A DNA stretch of 64,000 nucleotides from contig NZ_JAVAIM010000001.1 in assembly GCF_030717945.1 (NCBI RefSeq), positions 1,487,131 to 1,551,130 of the forward strand, written 5' to 3'. Position 1 is the stretch's first letter, and each line of letters opens with the position of its first letter. The notes under the pieces were generated by a model that was not told the DNA's origin, searched no databases, and was given only the letters and a program-made list of their open reading frames with translations. Source of the DNA: Qipengyuania profundimaris (lineage in GTDB: Bacteria; Pseudomonadota; Alphaproteobacteria; Sphingomonadales; Sphingomonadaceae). Of this stretch, positions 47,852-60,292 are shown piece after piece. A program made the translations under genes and the position numbers.

Positions 47852-49384
47852 ATGTCCGCCAATATCGCCGAAATGGAACGTCGCCGCGAAGCTGCCGAGC
47901 TGGGCGGCGGGCAGAAACGCATCGATGCGCAGCACGCCAAGGGCAAGCTGACCGCGCGCGAACGGCTCGAGGTGCTGCTGGACGAGGGAAGCTTCGAAGA
48001 GCTCGATCGCTATGTCGAACACGACTGCGTCGATTTCGGCATGGAAAACCAGAAGATCCCCGGTGACGGCGTGGTCACCGGATCGGGCACGATCAACGGC
48101 CGACTGGTCTATGTTTTCTCGCAGGATTTCACTGTCTTCGGCGGCTCTCTTTCCAAGCGGCATGCGGAGAAGATCTGCAAGGTCATGGACACAGCGATGA
48201 AGGTCGGTGCGCCAGTGATCGGCCTCAACGATTCTGGCGGTGCACGCATCCAGGAGGGTGTGGCCAGCCTCGGCGGCTATGCCGAGGTGTTCCAGCGCAA
48301 CGTGCTGGCAAGCGGCGTCGTGCCGCAGATCAGCCTCATCATGGGACCGTGCGCGGGCGGGGCGGTGTATTCGCCGGCGATGACCGACTTCATCTTCATG
48401 GTGGAGGACAGCAGCTATATGTTCGTCACCGGGCCCGACGTGGTGAAGACGGTGACCAATGAGGTCGTCACGCAGGAGGAACTTGGCGGGGCTAAGACAC
48501 ATACGACCAAGACCTCGGTCGCCGACAATGCGTTCGAGAACGACATCGAGACGCTGCTCGCGACCCGCAATTTCGTCGATTACCTGCCACTATCGAACCG
48601 CGAAGACGTGCCCGAGCGCCCGACAGCCGACGCCTGGGACCGCGAGGAGCCGAGCCTCGACACGCTGATCCCGGACAACGCCAACCAGCCCTATGACATG
48701 CACGAGGTCATTCGGAAGACGCTGGACGAGGGCGACTTCTTCGAGATCCAGCCGAACCATGCCGCCAACATCATCTGCGGTTTCGGCCGGGTGGAAGGGC
48801 GCACGGTCGGTGTGGTGGCGAACCAGCCGATGGTGCTTGCCGGCGTGCTCGATATCGCATCGTCGAAGAAGGCCGCGCGCTTCGTGCGCTTCTGCGATGC
48901 CTTCGAAATCCCGATCCTGACCTTCGTCGACGTGCCCGGCTTCCTCCCCGGCACGGCGCAGGAGCATAACGGCATCATCAAGCACGGCGCGAAGCTGCTG
49001 TTCGCCTATGCCGAGGCGACCGTGCCCAAGATCACCGTGATCACCCGCAAGGCCTATGGCGGCGCCTACGACGTGATGGCCTCCAAGCACCTGCGCGGAG
49101 ACTTGAACTACGCCTGGCCGACCGCCGAAATCGCCGTGATGGGCGCGAAGGGTGCGGTGGAGATCATCTTCCGCCAGGATCGCGACGACCCCGACAAGAT
49201 CGCCGAGAAAACCAAGGAGTACGAAGACCGCTTCGCCAACCCCTTTGTGGCGGCATCGCGTGGCTATATCGACGAGGTGATCTACCCGCACTCGACCCGT
49301 CGGCGGATTGCGCTCGGGCTACGCAAGCTGCGGACGAAGCAGCTCGAAAACCCGTGGAAGAAGCACGATAATATTCCTCTCTAG
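47852..49384 (+). CDS. pccB: Propionyl-CoA carboxylase beta chain
   Basis: PccB is the carboxyltransferase that moves CO2 from biotin to propionyl-CoA, giving methylmalonyl-CoA. The 510-residue protein has the two crotonase-like halves with [20 protein letters not shown] and [28 protein letters not shown] precedes ATG 47852. The alpha chain pccA is 8.4 kb downstream at 57794, with mce and scpA between them. Confidence 0.95.
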   Translation: MSANIAEMERRREAAELGGGQKRIDAQHAKGKLTARERLEVLLDEGSFEELDRYVEHDCVDFGMENQKIPGDGVVTGSGTINGRLVYVFSQDFTVFGGSLSKRHAEKICKVMDTAMKVGAPVIGLNDSGGARIQEGVASLGGYAEVFQRNVLASGVVPQISLIMGPCAGGAVYSPAMTDFIFMVEDSSYMFVTGPDVVKTVTNEVVTQEELGGAKTHTTKTSVADNAFENDIETLLATRNFVDYLPLSNREDVPERPTADAWDREEPSLDTLIPDNANQPYDMHEVIRKTLDEGDFFEIQPNHAANIICGFGRVEGRTVGVVANQPMVLAGVLDIASSKKAARFVRFCDAFEIPILTFVDVPGFLPGTAQEHNGIIKHGAKLLFAYAEATVPKITVITRKAYGGAYDVMASKHLRGDLNYAWPTAEIAVMGAKGAVEIIFRQDRDDPDKIAEKTKEYEDRFANPFVAASRGYIDEVIYPHSTRRRIALGLRKLRTKQLENPWKKHDNIPL

Positions 49385-49503
49385 GTACTCCGCATGGATG
49401 GTAAGCGGGAAGCATCGCTGTAGCTTAGAAGGTCGGTAGCACGGCTAGACTCCGTCTATTCTCAGAGATAGCTTCCCCTGCGTAATCAGGAGGAGGCATT
49501 TCA

Positions 49504-51543
49504 ATGAAGAAGACTTTGCTGGCAGCCTCGGCGCTTGCCGCTTCGACCATGATGACCGGTGTCGGCCATGCCGAACATCACGCGCTATCCGAATACGAAC
49601 TGATCGACCGGAGCGAATTGTTCGGCAATCCGGTCGCCAGCCAGGGGCGTATCAGCCCGGATGGCCAGTGGGTCAGCTGGATCGCGCCCGACGATGGCGT
49701 GATGAACGTCTGGGTCGCGCCTGCCAGCGATCCGTCGAATGGCAAGGTCGTCACCGATGATCGCCATCGCGGCATTTCCAACCACCTCTGGTCGGTCGAC
49801 AGCAAATACGTGATGTTTGTGAAGGACAATGACGGGGACGAGAACTACCACGTCTATGCCACCGACCCGCGCACCGGCGAAACGCGCGACCTTACCCCGC
49901 TGGAAGATGGTATCCGTGCGCAGCTGATGGGCGCAAGTCGCGACCGGCCCGGCGTTATCCTGGTCGGCACGAACGAGCGCAATCCGCAGCTGACCGATCT
50001 CTACGAATACGACATCGAGACCGGCGAGCGGACGCTGATCGCCGAAAACCCCGGATATGCGTCCTTCATCACCGACAACACCTACAAGCCGCGCATGGCG
50101 ATGATCCCGCAGCCCGATGGCGGGATGCAGGCGGTTTATCTCGACGAGGACCTGACGCCGGGCGAGGTGTTCGCGGACATTCCCAGCGAGGACATGCTCA
50201 ACACCAACATCGTCCAGTTCTCGCGCGACAACAACACGGTCTACATGATCGACAGCCGCGACCGCAACCTCGCGGCGGGTGTTGCGGTCGACCTCACGAC
50301 CGGAGAGCGGCGGGTAATCGTGGAGCCCGAGCAGGCCGATCTCAGCAACATCATGGTCGATAACGATACCTACGAGCCGATCGCCTATTCGACGAATTAC
50401 CTGAAGAGCGAATGGACCGCCCTGAACGACGAGGCGCAGGCCGAGCTCGACTTCCTGGATGCAAATCTGGAGGGCGAATTCTCGGTCACCTCGCGGTCGC
50501 AGGATGACAACACCTGGATCGTATACGACGGCTCGGCTCAGGCCCCCGGCCAGTATTACGTCTATGATCGCACCGCCGACAGGCTGACCCCGTGGTTCGC
50601 CACGCGGCCCGATCTCGCCGATGCGCCGCTGCAGCCGATGCATCCGCTGGAGCTGACGTCACGCGACGGCAAGACGCTGGTGTCATACCTCACCCTGCCG
50701 CCGGGCAGCGATGCCGATGGCGACGGGCGGCCGGACGAGGCGGTGCCGATGCTGCTGTGGGTCCATGGCGGCCCGTGGGCGCGCGACGGCTATGGTTACA
50801 ACACGATCCACCAGTGGATGGCCAACCGCGGCTATGCCGTGCTCAGCGTGAATTACCGCGGCTCAACCGGCTTCGGGAAGGAGTTCACCAATGCTGCGGT
50901 CGGCGAATTTGCCGGCAAGATGCATGACGATTTGATCGATGCGGTCGACTGGGCCGTGGGCGAGGGTATCGCGCAGGAAGACAAGGTCGCCATCGGCGGC
51001 GGGAGCTACGGGGGCTACGCCACGCTGATCGGCGTCACCTTCACGCCGGACAAGTTCGCCTGCGGTGTCGATATCGTCGGCCCGTCCAGCCTCGTCACCC
51101 TGATCGAGAGCTTCCCCGAATACTGGAAGCCGTTCCTCGCCGGCACATGGTATCGCTATGTCGGCGATCCGAGCGATCCGCAGGCGCGCGAGGACCTGCT
51201 GGCCCGCTCCGCCATCAGCCGGATCGACGATATCAAGGTGCCCTTGCTGGTCGGTCAGGGCGGTAACGACCCGCGCGTGACTAAGCCCGAAGCCGACAAC
51301 CTCGTCGCGGCGATGCAGGCGAAGAACCTGCCGGTGACCTACATCAACTATCCCGACGAAGGGCATGGCTTCCAGAAGCCCGAGAACCGCCAGAGCTTCT
51401 TCGCCGCGATGGAAGGCTTCCTCGGCACCTGCCTCGGCGGGCGCGTGCAGCCGATCGGCGATAGCTTCGAAGGCAGCTCGGCGGAAATCCTCGCGGGCGC
51501 CGAATATGTCGAAGGGCTGGGGGATATCTCCACCGGCGAATGA
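49504..51543 (+). CDS. Secreted S9 family prolyl oligopeptidase-like peptidase
   Basis: The 679-residue protein has a signal peptide (KKTLLAASALAASTMM, cleavage near GHA), a beta-propeller N-terminal domain and a C-terminal alpha/beta-hydrolase domain. The triad is Ser501 (GGGSYGGYA), Asp589 (GGNDPRV) and His621 (DEGHGFQ). GAGGAGG precedes the ATG. It probably cleaves short peptides in the periplasm. It interrupts the propionate genes without obvious functional link. Confidence 0.92.
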   Translation: MKKTLLAASALAASTMMTGVGHAEHHALSEYELIDRSELFGNPVASQGRISPDGQWVSWIAPDDGVMNVWVAPASDPSNGKVVTDDRHRGISNHLWSVDSKYVMFVKDNDGDENYHVYATDPRTGETRDLTPLEDGIRAQLMGASRDRPGVILVGTNERNPQLTDLYEYDIETGERTLIAENPGYASFITDNTYKPRMAMIPQPDGGMQAVYLDEDLTPGEVFADIPSEDMLNTNIVQFSRDNNTVYMIDSRDRNLAAGVAVDLTTGERRVIVEPEQADLSNIMVDNDTYEPIAYSTNYLKSEWTALNDEAQAELDFLDANLEGEFSVTSRSQDDNTWIVYDGSAQAPGQYYVYDRTADRLTPWFATRPDLADAPLQPMHPLELTSRDGKTLVSYLTLPPGSDADGDGRPDEAVPMLLWVHGGPWARDGYGYNTIHQWMANRGYAVLSVNYRGSTGFGKEFTNAAVGEFAGKMHDDLIDAVDWAVGEGIAQEDKVAIGGGSYGGYATLIGVTFTPDKFACGVDIVGPSSLVTLIESFPEYWKPFLAGTWYRYVGDPSDPQAREDLLARSAISRIDDIKVPLLVGQGGNDPRVTKPEADNLVAAMQAKNLPVTYINYPDEGHGFQKPENRQSFFAAMEGFLGTCLGGRVQPIGDSFEGSSAEILAGAEYVEGLGDISTGE

Positions 51544-51623
51544 TTTCGCGCGGCTAGGCATTGCATTGAGTGGCGCGGTTCCGTTAGCGGGATCGCGCCA
51601 TTCGTTTTTGCAGGAGCAGGCGC

Positions 51624-52085
51624 ATGAAACTCGGCCGTCTCAACCACATCGGCGTCGCCACGCCATCGATCGAGGAATCGATCGCCTATTACCGCGACGT
51701 GATGGGCGCGACGAAAATCCGGGAGCCCTTCGACCTGGAAGAGCAGGGCGTGAAGGTCTGCTTCGTCGATACGCCCGGCGATCCGACCGAGAGCGGCCCC
51801 AGCTTCGGCACGCAGATCGAGCTGATCGAGCCGCTGTCCGATGCCTCACCCATCGCCGGTTTCCTCGCCAAGAACCCCGCGGGCGGGCAGCACCACCTGT
51901 GCTACGAAGTCGAGGATATCGAGGAAGCGCGTAGCTGGTTCGAGGAGAAGGGCAAGCGCATCCTCGGCCCAACGCGCATCGGCGCGCATGGCACGCCGAT
52001 CTTCTTCCTCCACCCGAAGGACATGATGGGCCAGCTGACCGAGATTATGGAAACGCCCAAGGAAACGACGCACTGGTCGAACTGA
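51624..52085 (+). CDS. mce: Methylmalonyl-CoA epimerase
   Basis: The 153-residue vicinal-oxygen-chelate protein begins LGRLNHIGVATPSIEESIAYY and has the metal-binding residues in LNHIGVA, GGQHHLCYEVEDI and an ELTEIME-type end. It interconverts (S)- and (R)-methylmalonyl-CoA between PccAB and the mutase. It lies 80 bases after the peptidase and 23 bases before a GST gene. Confidence 0.94.
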   Translation: MKLGRLNHIGVATPSIEESIAYYRDVMGATKIREPFDLEEQGVKVCFVDTPGDPTESGPSFGTQIELIEPLSDASPIAGFLAKNPAGGQHHLCYEVEDIEEARSWFEEKGKRILGPTRIGAHGTPIFFLHPKDMMGQLTEIMETPKETTHWSN

Positions 52086-52108
52086 ACCGCGCGGGAGAGA
52101 GGACCACG

Positions 52109-52720
52109 ATGCTATTCTACGACAGCCCAAACCCGGCACCCAATCCGCGGCGCGTCCGCATTTTCGCGGCAGAGAAGGGCATCGACCTGCCTGCCCGCGA
52201 AGTCTCGATCCCCAAACGCGAGCAAAAGGCGCCGGATTATGTCGCCAAAAACCCGCGCGGGCAGACGCCGATCCTCGAACTCGACGATGGCACGGTGATT
52301 GCCGAAAGCGTGGCGATCATGCGCTATCTCGAGGCGCTCCATCCCGATCCGCCGATGTTCGGCACGACCCCGCTCGAAATCGCGGAGATCGAAATGTGGA
52401 GCCGCCGGGTCGAAATGATCGCGATGCCGCCTATTGCTGCGGTGTGGGTCCACACGCATCCCTTCACCGCCGCACTTCCCGGTCGCAATGCCGAGTGGGG
52501 CGAAGCCAACCGCCCGCGCGTCGCCGAGGCCTTCCGCTTCTTCGACCAATCGCTGGCGGACCGCGATTTCCTTGCCGGACCGGCCTATAGCGCGGCCGAC
52601 ATCCTCCTGCTGACGACAGCCGATTTCGCCGAGTTCGTCGGCTGCGGCATGCCAGAGGATTGCGAAAACCTGCGCGGCTGGCACGAACACGTGTCCGCCC
52701 GCCCGAGTGCAAAAGCCTGA
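52109..52720 (+). CDS. Glutathione S-transferase family protein
   Basis: The 203-residue protein has an N-terminal thioredoxin-like domain ([20 protein letters not shown], with [14 protein letters not shown] as the glutathione-contact segment) and an alpha-helical C-terminal domain with [15 protein letters not shown]. It sits between mce and scpA in one transcription run. The substrate is unknown. Confidence 0.9.
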   Translation: MLFYDSPNPAPNPRRVRIFAAEKGIDLPAREVSIPKREQKAPDYVAKNPRGQTPILELDDGTVIAESVAIMRYLEALHPDPPMFGTTPLEIAEIEMWSRRVEMIAMPPIAAVWVHTHPFTAALPGRNAEWGEANRPRVAEAFRFFDQSLADRDFLAGPAYSAADILLLTTADFAEFVGCGMPEDCENLRGWHEHVSARPSAKA

Positions 52721-52728
52721 GTGCGATC

Positions 52729-54881
<2,153 letters not shown>

Positions 54882-54885
<4 letters not shown>

Positions 54886-55166
54886 GTCTTTCTCGCTCAC
54901 ACAAGCTCGGATGGATTGCATTTCTCTCGGCCATCGTCGGCTTTCTTATTGCGCAAACCCTCGGCGCGACCACTGCGACACACTATTCGATAATGATCGC
55001 GATTCCGGTCTTGATTGGCCTTGCGATTGGTTTTCTTGCTCTCGATGCGGATAGCGAATTTAGAAATGGAAGGTGGGTCGCTCTCGCAATTGGGTTCGTT
55101 ATTCTCACTGTTGCGATACTGGTCGGTCTCGCTGTCTATGTAATCTACTCGAGTACCGACCTCTGA
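54882..55166 (+). CDS. Small three-helix membrane protein, function unknown
   Basis: A 94-residue ORF starts at a GTG overlapping the scpA stop. It has three hydrophobic segments ([60 protein letters not shown]). Codon third positions are clearly more A/T-rich than in the neighbouring genes, which hints at recent acquisition or low expression. I recognise no family. Confidence 0.65.
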
Positions 55167-55176
55167 TGTCTCGATT

Positions 55177-56205
55177 TTGGATGAAAGTGTTTCATTGACC
55201 CAAATCCGCACCGACTGGACCCGCGAGGAAATCGCAGAGTTCTTCGACCTTCCCTTCACCGAGCTGCTGTTCCGCGCAGCCACCGTCCACCGCGAATACC
55301 ATCCGCCCGAGCAGATCCAGCTTTGCACGCTGCTGTCGATCAAGACCGGCGGGTGTCCGGAGGATTGCGGCTATTGCTCGCAATCGGTGAAGGCAGACTC
55401 CGGAGTCGAGGCGACCAAGCTGATGGAGGTGCAATCGGTCCTCCAGCGCGCGGCGCAGGCGAAGGATGCGGGCAGCCAGCGCTTCTGCATGGGCGCGGCA
55501 TGGCGCAACCCCAAGGACCGCGACATGCCCGCCATCGTCGAGATCGTGAAGGGCGTGCGCGCCATGGGGCTGGAGACCTGCATGACGCTGGGCATGCTGA
55601 CGCCGCAACAGGCGGATATGCTCAAGGAAGCGGGCCTCGATTACTACAACCACAATGTCGATACCGGGCCGGAATATTACGAGCGTGTGATCTCGACCCG
55701 CAATTACCAGGACCGGCTCGACACGCTGCAGAACGTGCGCGATGCGGGGATCAACGTGTGCAGCGGCGGTATCGTCGGGATGGGCGAGACGCGCGAGGAC
55801 CGGGTGGGCTTCGTCCACACGCTCGCCACGCTGGAGCGACATCCCGAAAGCGTGCCGGTCAACGCGCTGGTGCCGGTCAAGGGGACGGTGCTGGGCGACA
55901 TGCTGGCCGACACCCCGCTCGCCAAGATCGACGATATCGAATTCGTCCGCACCGTGGCAGTGGCACGCATCACGATGCCGATGAGCATGGTGCGCCTCTC
56001 CGCCGGGCGCGAGAGCATGAGCGAGGCCACGCAGGCGCTTTGCTTCATGGCGGGCGCGAATTCGATCTTCACCGGCGACAAGCTGCTCACCGCGCCCAAT
56101 GCGGGCGACGACAGCGACAGTGCGCTGCTGGCCAAACTCGGCATGACGGCGCTGCAGCAGGAAGAACCGATGCGTGCGTGCAAGGTGGCGGAGCCGGCCG
56201 AGTGA
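55177..56205 (+). CDS. bioB: Biotin synthase
   Basis: BioB inserts sulfur into dethiobiotin using radical SAM chemistry. The 342-residue protein has the radical SAM motif [12 protein letters not shown] (Cys60, 64, 67), the second-cluster region with [12 protein letters not shown], and [13 protein letters not shown]. The start is a TTG, either 55177 or 55195; an ATG at 55181 is out of frame. It makes the cofactor needed by the PccA encoded downstream in the same run. Its stop overlaps the next ORF (GTGA). Confidence 0.95.
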   Translation: MDESVSLTQIRTDWTREEIAEFFDLPFTELLFRAATVHREYHPPEQIQLCTLLSIKTGGCPEDCGYCSQSVKADSGVEATKLMEVQSVLQRAAQAKDAGSQRFCMGAAWRNPKDRDMPAIVEIVKGVRAMGLETCMTLGMLTPQQADMLKEAGLDYYNHNVDTGPEYYERVISTRNYQDRLDTLQNVRDAGINVCSGGIVGMGETREDRVGFVHTLATLERHPESVPVNALVPVKGTVLGDMLADTPLAKIDDIEFVRTVAVARITMPMSMVRLSAGRESMSEATQALCFMAGANSIFTGDKLLTAPNAGDDSDSALLAKLGMTALQQEEPMRACKVAEPAE

Positions 56206-56588
56206 AGAAGTGGCTGATCCCGCGCGATCCGCTCGGCTCGACCGATGAGGAACTGCTCTCCGAATTCCGCGAGATCGATGCGGAAAATCTCAGCTACGAT
56301 TATTTCAAGAACCTGACCTCGCTGTCGGTCCTGACGCTGGGCGGTGTCCTGACGCTGTCGGAGAAGGTTTTCGCGGAGCAGATCGAGGTCTGGCAGATGC
56401 TGGTGGCATCTGGCCTCGTCGCGGCGGGCGGGATCGTGGCGCTGCAATGCCAGGCCGACATTGTTCAGGTCTCGCGCGGGAAGAAAGCTCCGACTAGTTG
56501 GCTGCGCTATGGCCACCGGCTTGCCCCGGCGCTGTTTGGCGGCGGCATAGGCGCGTTCATGGCGCTGCTGGCAAGCTCCTTCGTGTGA
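56202..56588 (+). CDS. Putative membrane protein, function unknown
   Basis: A 128-residue ORF starts at a GTG overlapping the bioB stop. An N-terminal soluble part ([20 protein letters not shown]) is followed by two or three membrane segments ([50 protein letters not shown]). No family recognised. Probably co-translated with bioB. Confidence 0.75.
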   Translation: MKKWLIPRDPLGSTDEELLSEFREIDAENLSYDYFKNLTSLSVLTLGGVLTLSEKVFAEQIEVWQMLVASGLVAAGGIVALQCQADIVQVSRGKKAPTSWLRYGHRLAPALFGGGIGAFMALLASSFV

Positions 56589-56637
56589 CACTCGGCTTTT
56601 CCGTCGATAGATTGCTGCCCGCGCTCGCGGCGGCGGG

Positions 56638-57378
56638 GTGCTGAAAATGGGGCTGGCGAAGCTCGGCGAGAGCGAATGGCTCCAGCCTGATCCAGACCTG
56701 ATCGGGCGCGCTGAAGGCTTTGCCGCGTACCCGGAGGGAATCCAGCTTTCTCCGGATGGCGAGGCGTCTGGGGCAGAACTCACTGCTTTGCTCGGCCTGT
56801 CTGGCGGCTTGCCCGAAGCAGCGCGCGCGCATCACGAGGATATGTGCCTCCTCACCCTGCGTCCCGGAGAAGACCAATACCGCCTAGTCGGTGCGGCGGT
56901 CGCGTGGCCGTCCGACTGGACGCCGGCCGACAAGCTGGGGCTGCCGCTGCGTGCGCTTCATGCGCCGATACAGGGGTACGAGGAGCAGCTCGCCAGCGGG
57001 GTCGACAACTTCATGGCCAAGCTAAAACCCGGCGCGATCTACGGTCGCTGCAACTGGTTCATCGCCGCTACCGGCGAACGCCGCTGGGTCGCCGAGCCAC
57101 CCGAACAGGCGTTCGCCCATGTCACTCCCGAGAACGCGGGCGAGACGCTGTTCGTTCGCTCGGAACGCCAGACGCTGCGCCGCCTGCCGCAGACCGGCGC
57201 AATCCTCTTCACCATCGGCATTTACGTGGCGCCCTTCGGCCAGCTCTCGCAGCCGAACCGCCAACGCCTCGCCGCAGCTGTCGCCAGCCTCATCGAAGGC
57301 GAGGGCGACCGGCGCGGCGCGGGGGCTTACGCTGGCGCGTTAATCGGCTATGCGAACCGGCGAGAGGAAACGTCATGA
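56638..57378 (+). CDS. DUF3445/HODM-like heme-dependent demethylase family protein, probable 5' frameshift
   Basis: The family (DUF3445, heme-dependent oxidative N-demethylase alpha-like) is recognised from KLGESEWLQPDPDL near the start, CNWFIAATGERRW, and VRSERQTLRRLPQTGAILFTI. As read, the frame opens at GTG 56638 (246 aa). A second frame beginning at GTG 56585, which overlaps the preceding stop in the usual coupled style, encodes [17 protein letters not shown] and runs into this one at a GGGG run (56635-56638). Adding one G would fuse them into a 264-residue protein. Either an assembly error or a true frameshift; the catalytic role is unproven. Confidence 0.75.
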   Translation: MLKMGLAKLGESEWLQPDPDLIGRAEGFAAYPEGIQLSPDGEASGAELTALLGLSGGLPEAARAHHEDMCLLTLRPGEDQYRLVGAAVAWPSDWTPADKLGLPLRALHAPIQGYEEQLASGVDNFMAKLKPGAIYGRCNWFIAATGERRWVAEPPEQAFAHVTPENAGETLFVRSERQTLRRLPQTGAILFTIGIYVAPFGQLSQPNRQRLAAAVASLIEGEGDRRGAGAYAGALIGYANRREETS

Positions 57379-57794
57379 GCCTAATCGCCGCTGCGCTGGT
57401 CATGGCCGCGCAGGCCGCCACCAAGCCCAATCCGCTGCCGCCGTGCGACCGCGCGCGGGCCGAGCGCGGGGTGCAAAGCGCGATGAATTTCTGCGCGCAC
57501 CGCGACTATCTCAAGGCCGATCGTGCGCTGAACGTTCAATGGAAGAAAACCGCCGCGGCAATGCGCGCCATGGATCGCGGCGACTTCGTGCCGGATGACG
57601 GCAGGCCGACTTATTTCGATACGCTGCTGAAGTCCCAGCGCGCCTGGATCGCCTATCGCGACGCGCATTGCGCCAGCGCGGGCTATCAGGCACGGGGCGG
57701 CACCATGGAACCAATGTTGGTGAGCTTCTGCCTCATCGACGTCACTCAAGAACGCACGAAACAATTGCGCGAACTGGCGGAGAGCCCCGAATAA
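57375..57794 (+). CDS. Exported LprI/DUF1311-like protein
   Basis: The 139-residue protein begins with a short signal-like segment (SLIAAALVMAAQAAT), then PCDRARAERGVQSAMNFCAHRDY and KSQRAWIAYRDAHCASAG, the conserved Cys/Trp pattern of the DUF1311 (lysozyme inhibitor LprI-like) family. ATG 57375 overlaps the previous stop, and its TAA overlaps the pccA ATG (TAATG). Confidence 0.8.
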   Translation: MSLIAAALVMAAQAATKPNPLPPCDRARAERGVQSAMNFCAHRDYLKADRALNVQWKKTAAAMRAMDRGDFVPDDGRPTYFDTLLKSQRAWIAYRDAHCASAGYQARGGTMEPMLVSFCLIDVTQERTKQLRELAESPE

Positions 57795-59851
57795 TGTTCT
57801 CGAAAATCCTGATTGCCAATCGCGGCGAAATCGCCTGCCGCGTCATTAAGACTGCCAAGCGCATGGGGATCGCCACCGTTGCGGTCTATTCCGATGCGGA
57901 CGCGCGCGCGCCCTTCGTGCGCATGGCGGACGAAGCGGTGCATATCGGCCCGGCGCAGGCGTCGGAAAGCTACCTCGTCGCGGACAAGATCATCGTCGCG
58001 TGCAAGCAGACCGGGGCCGAGGCTGTGCATCCGGGCTACGGCTTCCTGTCCGAGCGTGCGAGCTTCGTCGAGGCGCTCGCCGCCGAGAACATCGCCTTCA
58101 TCGGCCCGCCCGCCGATGCGATCGCCGCGATGGGCGACAAGATTGAATCCAAGAAGATTGCGCGCGAGGCGGGGGTGAACGTCGTCCCCGGCTTCGTCGG
58201 CGAAATCCGCGATACGGACCACGCGGTCGAGATCAGCGACGACATCGGCTATCCGGTGATGATGAAGGCCAGCGCGGGCGGCGGAGGCAAGGGCATGCGC
58301 CTCGCCTATAGCGAGAAGGACGTGCGCGAAGGCTTCGAGGCGACCAAGCGCGAAGGGCTCAACAGCTTCGGCGACGACCGCGTCTTCATCGAGAAATTCA
58401 TCGAAGATCCGCGCCACATCGAAATCCAGATCCTCGGCGACAAACACGGCAACGTGCTCTATCTCAACGAGCGGGAATGCAGCATCCAGCGCCGCCACCA
58501 GAAGGTAGTGGAGGAAGCGCCGTCGCCGTTCGTCACGCCCAAGATGCGCAAGGCCATGGGCGAACAATGCGTCGCCCTGTCGAAGGCCGTCGGCTATCAC
58601 AGCGCGGGCACGGTCGAACTGATCGTCAGCGGCGCGGACATGACCGGCGAAAGCTTCTACTTCCTCGAAATGAACACCCGCCTGCAGGTGGAGCACCCGG
58701 TGACCGAGATGATCACCGGCGTCGATCTGGTCGAATGGATGATCCGCGTGGCAGCGGGCGAGAAGCTCGCCATGACGCAGGACGATGTGAAGATAGACGG
58801 CTGGGCGATCGAAAACCGCGTCTATGCCGAAGATCCCTATCGCGGATTCCTGCCGAGCATCGGGCGGCTGGTGCATTATCAGCCGCCGGTCGAACCTTGG
58901 ACTGACGACGGCTCCGAGAACGGCCGCCGCGGTGTCGACGGCATTCGCGTCGACGATGGCGTTTACGAGGGCGGCGAAGTCTCAATCCACTATGATCCCA
59001 TGATCGCCAAGCTGGTGACCTGGGGCGAGACACGCGACGAGGCGGCGGACCTGCAGATCAAGGCGCTCGACGCGTTCCGGATCGAGGGGCTGGGCCACAA
59101 TGTCGATTTCCTCAGCGCGATCATGCAGCATCCGCGCTTCCGTTCGGGCGAGTTGACGACCGGCTTTATCGCTGAGGAATATCCGGAGGGCTTCGAAGGC
59201 GCACCCGCCGATACGCAGCTTACGCGCGTTCTCGCAGCCGTCGGCGGTGTGATTGCCACCGCCGATGCCGACCGTGCGCGGCGGATCGACCAGCAACTTG
59301 ATAGCGACTTCTACGCCCCGGGCGACTGGAACGTACGGATTGGCGAACGCGAGGAAGGTTCGACCACTCACGAAGTGAGGCTGGTCGAGGACGCGATCAC
59401 CGTCGATGGCGAGCCGGTGGTCCTCGAGATGGAATACACGCCGGGCGAGGCAATGGTCGATGTAGCGCTCTTCGGAGAAGAGTCCGCCGAGCCCGAAGCG
59501 ACCTACACTCTGCAGCTATCGCCTACCCGCACCGGCTATGCCGTCACCACCCGCGGTGCGACGCACCAGTTGCGTATCCTGCAGAGCCGCATTGCGCACC
59601 TTGCCGGTCACATGATCGAGAAAGAGCCGCCCGATCTTTCGAAGATGCTCATCTGCCCGATGCCGGGCCTGCTGGTGAAGCTGCATGTCGCTGAGGGCGA
59701 CGAAGTGCAGCCGGGCCAGCCTCTCGCCACGGTCGAGGCAATGAAGATGGAAAACATCCTGCGCGCCGAGAAAGAGGCCGTCGTCAGCAAGATCAACGCC
59801 GGAGAAGGCGATAGTCTCGCAGTCGATGAAATCATCCTGGAGCTCGAATAG
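57794..59851 (+). CDS. pccA: Propionyl-CoA carboxylase alpha chain (biotin carboxylase plus BCCP)
   Basis: The 685-residue protein begins MFSKILIANRGEIACRVIK, the biotin carboxylase start, with the ATP-grasp glycine loop KASAGGGGKGM and EMNTRLQVEHPVTE. The C-terminal biotinyl domain has the modified lysine in VEAMKMENIL (Lys651). It carboxylates its biotin, and PccB transfers the group to propionyl-CoA. It overlaps the preceding gene by one base. Confidence 0.95.
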   Translation: MFSKILIANRGEIACRVIKTAKRMGIATVAVYSDADARAPFVRMADEAVHIGPAQASESYLVADKIIVACKQTGAEAVHPGYGFLSERASFVEALAAENIAFIGPPADAIAAMGDKIESKKIAREAGVNVVPGFVGEIRDTDHAVEISDDIGYPVMMKASAGGGGKGMRLAYSEKDVREGFEATKREGLNSFGDDRVFIEKFIEDPRHIEIQILGDKHGNVLYLNERECSIQRRHQKVVEEAPSPFVTPKMRKAMGEQCVALSKAVGYHSAGTVELIVSGADMTGESFYFLEMNTRLQVEHPVTEMITGVDLVEWMIRVAAGEKLAMTQDDVKIDGWAIENRVYAEDPYRGFLPSIGRLVHYQPPVEPWTDDGSENGRRGVDGIRVDDGVYEGGEVSIHYDPMIAKLVTWGETRDEAADLQIKALDAFRIEGLGHNVDFLSAIMQHPRFRSGELTTGFIAEEYPEGFEGAPADTQLTRVLAAVGGVIATADADRARRIDQQLDSDFYAPGDWNVRIGEREEGSTTHEVRLVEDAITVDGEPVVLEMEYTPGEAMVDVALFGEESAEPEATYTLQLSPTRTGYAVTTRGATHQLRILQSRIAHLAGHMIEKEPPDLSKMLICPMPGLLVKLHVAEGDEVQPGQPLATVEAMKMENILRAEKEAVVSKINAGEGDSLAVDEIILELE

Positions 59852-60031
59852 ACCAGCCAGCCTGCCCGAAGACGTCCGGCTGTCGAACGAATATTGCCAG
59901 AATGCGCCATCGCGCGATTATTCCGTCCCTGCACGGGGCAAACGTGGTGAAGGCGCTTTGAACGACTCGGTTTATGACCGATACTGTGCCCCTTCGGTTC
60001 GCTTCTGAGGCACCAGGCACAGGAGTTAGGC

Positions 60032-60292
60032 ATGGCACACAGGGGAACAGGGTTCTTCGATACGCGGGGTAATTACCACAAGACCCCGGAGGACGCGACG
60101 ATCGCGGACCTCGCAGGCATTCTCGGCAAGATCGGCGATGGCGACAGCCTCGCCCCAGGCATTGCGCAGATGCTGTTGGAGCGGCGCGGCGAAATCGAGC
60201 GGTTGTTCGCCGAACACGATGCGATGATGGCGGATTACCAGCCTGTCGGCGCCGGGTCGAAAGTGACCCGGCTCGAACCACGAGCAAGCTGA
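60032..60292 (+). CDS. Small soluble protein, function unknown
   Basis: An 86-residue ORF with AGGAG upstream of ATG 60032. It is highly charged, with FDTRGNYHKTPEDATIADLA and RRGEIERLFAEHDAMMADY; probably mostly helical. No family recognised. The 180-base gap before it, after pccA, holds no feature I can support. Its TGA abuts the stop of the convergent cyclase gene. Confidence 0.7.
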   Translation: MAHRGTGFFDTRGNYHKTPEDATIADLAGILGKIGDGDSLAPGIAQMLLERRGEIERLFAEHDAMMADYQPVGAGSKVTRLEPRAS

